DNA of 64,000 nucleotides from Bemisia tabaci. Its lineage: Eukaryota > Arthropoda > Insecta > Hemiptera > Aleyrodidae. Each line of letters opens with the position of its first letter. Positions within the stretch are counted from its first letter, which is position 1. The translations under genes and the position numbers were made by a program. The notes under the pieces were generated by a model. The model did not search any database, had not been told where the DNA came from, and worked only from the letters and a program-made list of their open reading frames with translations. This document shows positions 60,101 to 64,000 of the stretch, one piece after another. The DNA lies in NCBI RefSeq assembly GCF_918797505.1, contig NC_092793.1, positions 78,055,912 through 78,119,911 on the forward strand, in the 5' to 3' direction.

Positions 60101-61238
60101 TCCTTTGGTGAAATTGCAAACTGTTTGTAGGGAAATCTAATTTCGATTTCATAAACAAATCTATAAAAAAGGTGATAAAAATTGCGAACTCACTTATGCT
60201 GTAGAAATTTAGTTGGGACATCGCTGCCGGCTGATGATGGGGCCATCTCGACCTCGAAATGCGTCCCAACTAAATTACTACAGCACAGGTGAGTTCGCTA
60301 TTTTTATCACCTTTTTTATAAAATTGTCTTGTGACTGTCCCCTATAAAAGTTTCTATAAACAAATCTGTTTGATCTAAATGAAATTATTTACCTACTTGG
60401 TAATGAATTTAGGTCCCACAATTTGTTCGACAAAACAAATCATGTGAAAGCATTAAAAACAGCAGGAATCGAAATAATTACCCAAACAGCCTGTTTTATT
60501 TCTTCAGGAACATTCACCAAATCAGGAGGAATTGGTGCCACTAATTTAGTTCCTTGAGCGTAAGTTCCTAAACGAAAACCAACTGTTTTTCGTTTATTTT
60601 CATCAAGACCTGGGACAAAAAACAGAATGATACAAAATTAAAAGCTATTTAACATTTTTTCAATTCTTTTGCTATGAGAACCTATGAGATTAGTGCTTAT
60701 CATTTGTCACTAATTCATAAGGCCGGTGAATTTCATCTGAATGTATTAGATCTTTCCGATGAAACAGTTTCTTTTTTGTAAAATTGCTACGACTGTCTTA
60801 TGGAAGGCTTCTCTTGCTTTAACGAGAAACTAATTCATGTCAATTTTTCTATAGGTACCTCAAAGAGAAGCTTTTAAAGTCTTTAGATAACATTCATTCT
60901 GATATTGGGGGTCTTAAAATATGAAAGCCTGCCCATCGCTTTACATACAAAAACAGTGACTCATAAATTGCAAAAGGATGCACATAAATTTCTGTGCAGA
61001 TATCATTGAACAATTTAGAAACAGTCTTAAAAAAAGGTTTACCTATTGTAAATTCGCACTTGTTACGATATCCTTCCAGACGATCATGAGCAGTTCGAAC
61101 ACCCAAAAATTCACAAGGCATACCATTGAACTTTTCCTTTTGTTCCTTCAAATGATCAGTTAGATCTTTGTTTGCAAAGGATAGCTGAGTGCTGATGTTC
61201 CGTAAGATTTCTCTTGCTTTATCTTCTTTAGATTGTAC
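20836..61238 (-). CDS. TRMT2A: TRMT2A tRNA (uracil-5-)-methyltransferase, copy 2: last six exons, catalytically intact, 34-kb intron
   Basis: Six exons join in frame with GT-AG introns: 61238-61043, 60609-60482, 58961-58708, 24301-24067, 22979-22781 and 21116-20836. Together they give 1293 nt, 430 codons plus stop. They match exons 4-9 of copy 1 one for one with identical intron phases (1, 0, 2, 0, 1), so the genes arose by duplication. The RRM exons must lie beyond 64000. Catalytic features are all present: FFQVN, the AdoMet loop LDVCCGAGTIG, DPPRAGL, the nucleophile motif SCNP (Cys codon 21054-21052) and the Glu in PHFELVVYFER (20919-20917). Known role of the family: m5U54 formation in the T-loop of cytosolic tRNA. 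Paralogue identity is modest (I estimate about 40% in exon 6), so the duplication is not recent. Intron 58707-24302 contains the 32-kb satellite element; removing it correctly would demand splicing across 34.4 kb. Confidence 0.85.
21324..22336. mobile_element. Fold-back element in TRMT2A copy 2 intron (between DPPR and SCNP exons)
   Basis: About 180 bp at 21324-21500 is repeated inverted at 22165-22336. Shared blocks include TAGGTC..TAGTATT.CAC.TAG, TAGATTTTGATC, TGGCCAAAA and GCAAAGAG. Arms are diverged (roughly 75-80% by eye) and separated by about 650 bp. A related phrase recurs at about 24930-25000. No coding capacity. Confidence 0.5.
22781..22979 (-). CDS. TRMT2A: TRMT2A copy 2, exon equivalent to copy 1 exon 8
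   Basis: TTGCTTTGTAG acceptor, NAKWIFGLDIDTDAIED to DIVAIVDPPRAGL, phase 0 entry, phase 1 exit at GTAAGT. Confidence 0.85.
23632..23702. repeat. 22-bp minisatellite, three copies
   Basis: TCAGCTTCCTCAGACAACTT-type unit of 22 bp repeated three times with one or two substitutions per copy, directly left of an hAT-like element in a TRMT2A copy 2 intron. Confidence 0.7.
23706..23937. mobile_element. hAT-like non-autonomous element, second family member
   Basis: Ends CAGTGTTCTGCCTTTTCCC and, reversed, CAGTATTCTGCCTTCCCC. Flanks GCAGCTCC and CCAGCTTC agree at 6 of 8 bases, consistent with a worn 8-bp target duplication. Internal sequence (AGGAGCCACCTTGGTC, AAGCTCAATTT, AGCCACATTGACTT) matches the element at 1007-1330. 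Confidence 0.55.
24067..24301 (-). CDS. TRMT2A: TRMT2A copy 2, exon equivalent to copy 1 exon 7 (AdoMet loop; 3' side of the giant intron)
   Basis: GTTTTCATAG acceptor in phase 2, which matches the donor at 58707. Contains GLTFEISPDSFFQVNVAGAE and SVLDVCCGAGTIGLSLAQ; leaves in phase 0 at GTAAAT. Confidence 0.85.
25119..25796 (+). repeat. Left terminal inverted repeat of the giant element
   Basis: 678 bp, reverse-complementary to 56775-57442. It ends abruptly at AATACAATCAA, where the satellite begins, so the left arm lacks the 183-bp repeats that extend the right arm. Confidence 0.8.
26041..26575 (-). repeat. Inverted block at the left edge of the satellite
   Basis: Within this 535 bp the units lie in reverse orientation (CTCTCTCGCAC instead of GTGCGAGAGAG), with two reverse cores. 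Units before 26041 and after about 26595 are in forward orientation. The right junction, 26568-26597, is the irregular phrase CTGGGTAGCCTAGGTAGCAA. Confidence 0.9.
28297..36100 (+). repeat. Higher-order repeat of 2.61 kb, two full copies and an edited third
   Basis: Diagnostic variants recur at a spacing of 2613-2614 bp; for example CGCCCTGGTAGGAAGC next to AAAAAAGGCAGGCGCC occurs near 29397, 32011 and 34624. Similarly spaced starts are 28297/30910, 29582/32196/34809 and 30246/32860. In the third copy a block of about 291 bp is missing. Confidence 0.8.
38000..54720 (+). repeat. Long segmental duplications within the satellite (8.67 kb, 7.43 kb and 5.06 kb offsets)
   Basis: The variant GCCAAGCAGCTCGCTAAAGT, followed by a TACGGTGTGCAAG unit, occurs at 39029, 47701 and 52762, offsets 8672 and 5061. 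The same offsets hold for whole neighbourhoods (about 38.0-40.2 kb with 46.7-48.9 kb; 47.0-49.7 kb with 52.1-54.7 kb). A 7427-bp offset links about 43.8-44.5 kb with 51.2-51.9 kb. Inside these blocks the basic period is 664 bp (291 + 373). Confidence 0.75.
55640..56075 (+). repeat. Divergent right border of the satellite
   Basis: Units here differ from the interior and resemble the left border (25797-26040): both carry AAAGGCGCATCGCGTT, CCCTCTGAGAGCGGTTGCGC and CGCCTGGCG.GACGCTTGGG. This is the expected position of old variants that escape homogenisation. Confidence 0.8.
56390..56824. repeat. 183-bp tandem repeat in right arm of the giant element
   Basis: The phrase TGAGCAATC/TGAGCGATT recurs at 56465, 56648 and 56831, exactly 183 bp apart, together with ACTCCAAAGTT.GGGCC, GGGCAAAAACTCGAAGTAAA and CAAACATATT. 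Two full copies and partial ones on each side; copies diverge towards the array. Confidence 0.75.
56775..57442 (-). repeat. Right terminal inverted repeat of the giant element
   Basis: 668 bp, partner of the left arm. Its inner end passes without a break into further copies of a 183-bp repeat. Confidence 0.8.
57443..58707. other. Intron DNA between giant element and TRMT2A copy 2 exon; no further gene
   Basis: Contains a 74-codon open frame on the - strand (58225-58001; GYVFATKHLGNPNEPLKIEC in it) of unknown meaning. No counterpart exists in copy 1, and TRMT2A copy 2 needs no extra residues here. Otherwise AT-rich with no recognisable element. Confidence 0.4.
58708..58961 (-). CDS. TRMT2A: TRMT2A copy 2, exon equivalent to copy 1 exon 6 (5' side of the giant intron)
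   Basis: TACCCAACAG acceptor, then LFEKYVQNSSLDIYDPEHHS; phase 0 entry, phase 2 exit at GTGACT. This is the last exon before the 34.4-kb intron that holds the satellite element. Confidence 0.8.
59241..60103. mobile_element. Fold-back element with ~340-bp arms (TRMT2A copy 2 intron)
   Basis: Arms 59241-59582 and 59763-60103 are reverse complements at roughly 90% identity, starting GGAGGGGTATCGATGAGGGC and, reversed, GGAGGGGTATCGATAAGGGC. The 180-bp centre is unique. No target duplication is obvious and there is no coding capacity. Confidence 0.75.
60163..60320. mobile_element. Short palindromic element with hammerhead-like centre
   Basis: Arms of about 54 bp (AAAAAAGGTGATAAAAATTG and, reversed, AAAAAAGGTGATAAAAATAG; both contain GCGAACTCAC, GCTGTAG and AATTTAGTTGGGAC) flank a centre of about 50 bp. 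The centre holds CTGATGA, a GGGG/CCTC stem and GAAA at 60231-60259. A 12-bp direct repeat ATAAACAAATCT lies outside at 60151-60162 and 60356-60367. No coding capacity. Confidence 0.55.
60482..60609 (-). CDS. TRMT2A: TRMT2A copy 2, exon equivalent to copy 1 exon 5
   Basis: GTCCCAG acceptor, GLDENKRKTVGFRLG to EEIKQAVW, phase 1 entry, phase 0 exit at GTAATT. Confidence 0.8.
61043..61238 (-). CDS. TRMT2A: TRMT2A copy 2, exon equivalent to copy 1 exon 4
   Basis: TATTTTAACAG acceptor, VQSKEDKAREILRNIS to CEFTIG, phase 0 entry, phase 1 exit at GTAAAC. Contains MPCEFLGVRTAHDRLEGYRN, with the conserved GYRNK-type segment. Confidence 0.8.
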
Positions 61239-62786
61239 CTGTTAAAATATATTGGGAATGAAGAACTAAGTATGACGAAAAAACCCAGTGTCTATAAACA
61301 GAGCACTGATCAACAATTGGTTATATCCATGAAAAAAATAAAAACATGTTAACTAAAATTTGAATTAATTAGGAGACCTTTTAGATGCAGTTCAAAGCAA
61401 TTGTGTCGGCAGACAAAATCACATTGATTCAAATGGGATGAAACAGGCTGATCTACAAAAATGCTTTCTGTACCAATAACACGGGTCTAACAAGATTGGA
61501 GTGTGTTTTGAAGAGGCATGTAAGCGCCATTTGTGAATAGAAAAATCACAATGTTGACTTGAAAGTGGGGGTGGGGATCATGGTTAGCATCAGGTGGTCA
61601 CATAAGGCAAAGTGATCGCATTTTGGCGCTCTTCTTATCAAACACAAAAAAGGTTTTCCACAGTTGAGGGGGTAACATGTATCCCAACCTAGTTTTTAGC
61701 GGCTCTGGTGCTTGCACTAGAGCTGCTATTCCGGACGGTCCCAGCTGGGGAGTATCAATGCAGCATGTTACATTGTAGAGACCGCGCGTTGGTTGATGGG
61801 AATCGGCGCCATTTTCGGCTATGTTCCTTGTCATGACTTTATTTTATTGCATACTGTTTTATTGTTAGTCAATGCTATGTTGTGTATTGTATTTTTGGAA
61901 TCATGGTGATACAGTCAACAATTCAAAACTTGTTTGTGCTTTTATCTCGTGATGGAAAAAATGTACTTTACGTTCAAAATTTGAAAATTTGAATTTTAAA
62001 GTTTTCGCGGTTAAGGAAGCTTTAACCACTGGGTTGGAGCTTCCTAGTCATTTACTCGATATCAGCTGATAGCAAACAAAGGTTACCAGGGAAACCGTAA
62101 ACGTCTAACAACTATCGTGGCCATTGGGGCGATTATTGAAATGATATCGACTGTATGTCGCCGCTTACGACAGGACATAGCCCTATCTTAACTGTGTAAT
62201 ATATCGCAATTCGATATTGTTTTGATTTTTAAAAGGAGCAATTCATTCATACAGTTCCGATTAGTTTTGGCGAACGGGCCCTTAACCTACGGCACTCGGC
62301 TCATGGGAATTTTTTAACTCTAAATTTTTTAACCTAACTCTTCCATTCCGGGAACATATTTATTGAAAACGGCGACTTTTTCAACAGTCCTATTTTTATC
62401 TACAACATCTAAGTGGCCCTTCATAATCATTTAATTTTGGCCCCTGGCCAGAAAAAGGTTCGGAAATTGCAGTGATTTTGCCGAAAATGCTGAAGTAAGT
62501 AAATTTGGGCATTTTTTTTCCTTCTTCAAACTCTGTGGAGAAGCACTTCTCCTCCAGTACATCTATTTTTTTACTTATCTCTCGCAAGGTACATTTACAG
62601 AAGGTGTGTTCCAGTATTAACAGTTCAGATTCGTGGTTTTTTTATTATAACGCTTATTTCGGAAAGCAATTATTACATTGTTCAATTCTACTGACTTTCA
62701 ACACTCGATTATACTCCCGGCAAATTCTGCAGCAGCGTTTCAAATGTTGACTCTAATGCTTCCAACAGCCATCCGATGTCTAAGGG
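61239..62786. other. Probable TRMT2A copy 2 intron; no exon recognised
   Basis: The upstream exons of copy 2 (linker and RRM) were looked for and not found. A 78-codon open frame at 61834-61598 (- strand; contains RGLYNVTCCIDTPQLGPSGI) has no splice context and no family I recognise; it could be part of a repeat. Confidence 0.4.
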
Positions 62787-63302
62787 TTTATCCCTAGATT
62801 TAGGGATTTTCCGGAATTTCCAGGGATTTAGGGATTTTTCAGGAAATCTAGGGATTTTTTTTTGATGAGGTAAAGTTACCAAAAATCAACTTTTTAACCT
62901 CAATTCTAGCTTCGACAATCGAAAACATTTTTTCATCTATATTTTGTAGGCCTTTTTGGCAACACTATTTTCCCCGCAAATAAGCCGGAAATTAAAACGA
63001 TTGCGTCCTTCGATGTACTTGACATTCAACTGCATTCAACCTGTTAATAATAAGAAATCAACTAATATTCTTTCATTTTATTGGTCTGGATTAGCACTGC
63101 TTTCAGAGAGCGCCAAAATTCAAACGAGCCAATCAGATTTAAATATTGCAAATCGCTACATCGAATGACATCATGATTCTTCGTTAAAAATGGCGCTTTT
63201 TGCAAAATCTAGGGATTTTTTAAGTATATTTGAGCAAATCTGGGGATTTAGGGATTTTTAGCGAAATCTAGGCATTTTTTTTCTTCCCCGCTAGGGATTT
63301 AA
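62787..63302. repeat. Region bounded by clusters of TCTAGGGATTTTT repeats
   Basis: At 62790-62862 and again at 63205-63302 the phrase TAGGGATTT recurs three to four times, including the palindrome ATCCCTAGATTTAGGGAT at the left end. Possibly a decayed element with short internal repeats. Confidence 0.4.
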
Positions 63303-64000
63303 TATCGGAAGACTGGCTTCCAGTATCGTAGCGTTGATCGTCGCTGATGTCGAAATGGAACCTAATGCCGGACTTACTGTAACACCTCCATTCCTCAATT
63401 CCGGTGAGGAATACGTCTCTACCCTTAACTCAATATAAATATACAAATTGATAAGTGAGTGCTTTAGTCTCCTGAAAACAGAATTGCGAAACTTAAAATT
63501 GGAGAAAAATGATGAGTAAATGAAAAAATGGAACCAATTGATGGGATATGTCGCATGCCATTCTGACACAAAATATGGCGTCTATCGAATCACCTTAACT
63601 AAATAAAATAACCAAATTTTCAACTCTCAAACTATCAACTATCAACTATCAAATTTCAAACTATCAAAATTTCCAACAATGACAAAAATGATTGTAATAT
63701 ACCTATAATGTAATGAAATATACACGCTCTAATCATTTAATTTGTATTACCTTTATGTTATGTACCTACATGTTATACTATTTTTCTAATAAATTTTGCC
63801 AACATGCTTTTCAATTCAGTCTACAACATTTCATTCCGACGTGGCAATAATGATTTATAATGCCCCTAATCCATTAAAATGAATTACAATAGTAATGCCG
63901 CATTATAATGTCGTATTATACATCGCAACGATTCATGTCCTACTGATTATTGATTATTGTAAGATGAATTCTGTTTTCTCTGATTGTATGTTTCATACGT
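63303..64000. other. AT-rich DNA at the window end; no gene seen
   Basis: Contains a short irregular repeat of CTATCAA at about 63610-63670. No TRMT2A upstream exon or other coding signal recognised. Confidence 0.4.

Noticed and set aside
60231..60259. Calling an active hammerhead ribozyme
   Set aside because: An unpaired base between CUGAUGA and stem II and the lack of a recognisable stem III with a cleavage triplet depart from the canonical fold, so it is reported only as hammerhead-like.
61598..61834. Upstream exon of TRMT2A copy 2 or an independent gene
   Set aside because: The peptide does not match the linker or RRM seen in copy 1 and has no acceptor/donor pair in frame; possibly repeat-derived.

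Overview
The window is nuclear DNA from an animal, most likely an arthropod (low confidence on the group). Every real gene is split by GT-AG introns into short exons, the background is AT-rich, and small inverted-repeat transposons sit in introns and intergenic DNA. I recognise three genes, all by hand from exon peptides and splice sites; I could not run any homology search.

Layout. 1-1770: the last two exons of NPRL2 (GATOR1 subunit) on the + strand. 1771-6464: intergenic DNA with one inverted-repeat element. 6465-17755: a complete nine-exon TRMT2A-type tRNA uracil-5-methyltransferase gene on the - strand (copy 1, 598 codons). 20836-61238: the last six exons of a second TRMT2A-type gene, also on the - strand (copy 2; its 5' exons lie beyond 64000). 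The copies are head-to-tail paralogues with the same intron phases. Copy 2 keeps the catalytic residues. Copy 1 has lost the nucleophilic Cys (now His543) and the catalytic Glu (now Ser586), so it looks like a pseudoenzyme that still has an open, spliceable reading frame.

The main feature lies inside one intron of copy 2 (58707-24302, about 34.4 kb; the matching intron of copy 1 is 589 bp). The intron holds a 32.3-kb element (25119-57442) bounded by near-identical inverted repeats of about 670 bp. Between them is a roughly 30-kb CpG-rich satellite (25797-56075). The satellite is modular: a constant 20-bp header, GTGCGAGAGAGACAGAAAAT, is followed by one of a few tails, giving units of 42, 39 or 41 bp or a 124-bp core. 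About 92 cores alternate with runs of short units in higher-order repeats of 0.66, 2.61 and 5.06 kb and larger. Each core contains three consecutive potential hairpins, and repeats at both array edges show a paired (compensatory) change in one stem. I see no transposase, so the element is best described as a non-autonomous fold-back-type element carrying a satellite. I do not recognise the family.

Other mobile DNA: two hAT-like short elements (1007-1330, 23706-23937), two copies of a TA-flanked MITE in copy 1 introns (6808-7061, 15376-15627), and fold-back or MITE-like elements at 4249-4670, 10868-11065, 18052-18742, 21324-22336, 59241-60103 and 60163-60320. The many short open frames inside the satellite arise because 42 bp is 14 codons; I do not treat them as genes.
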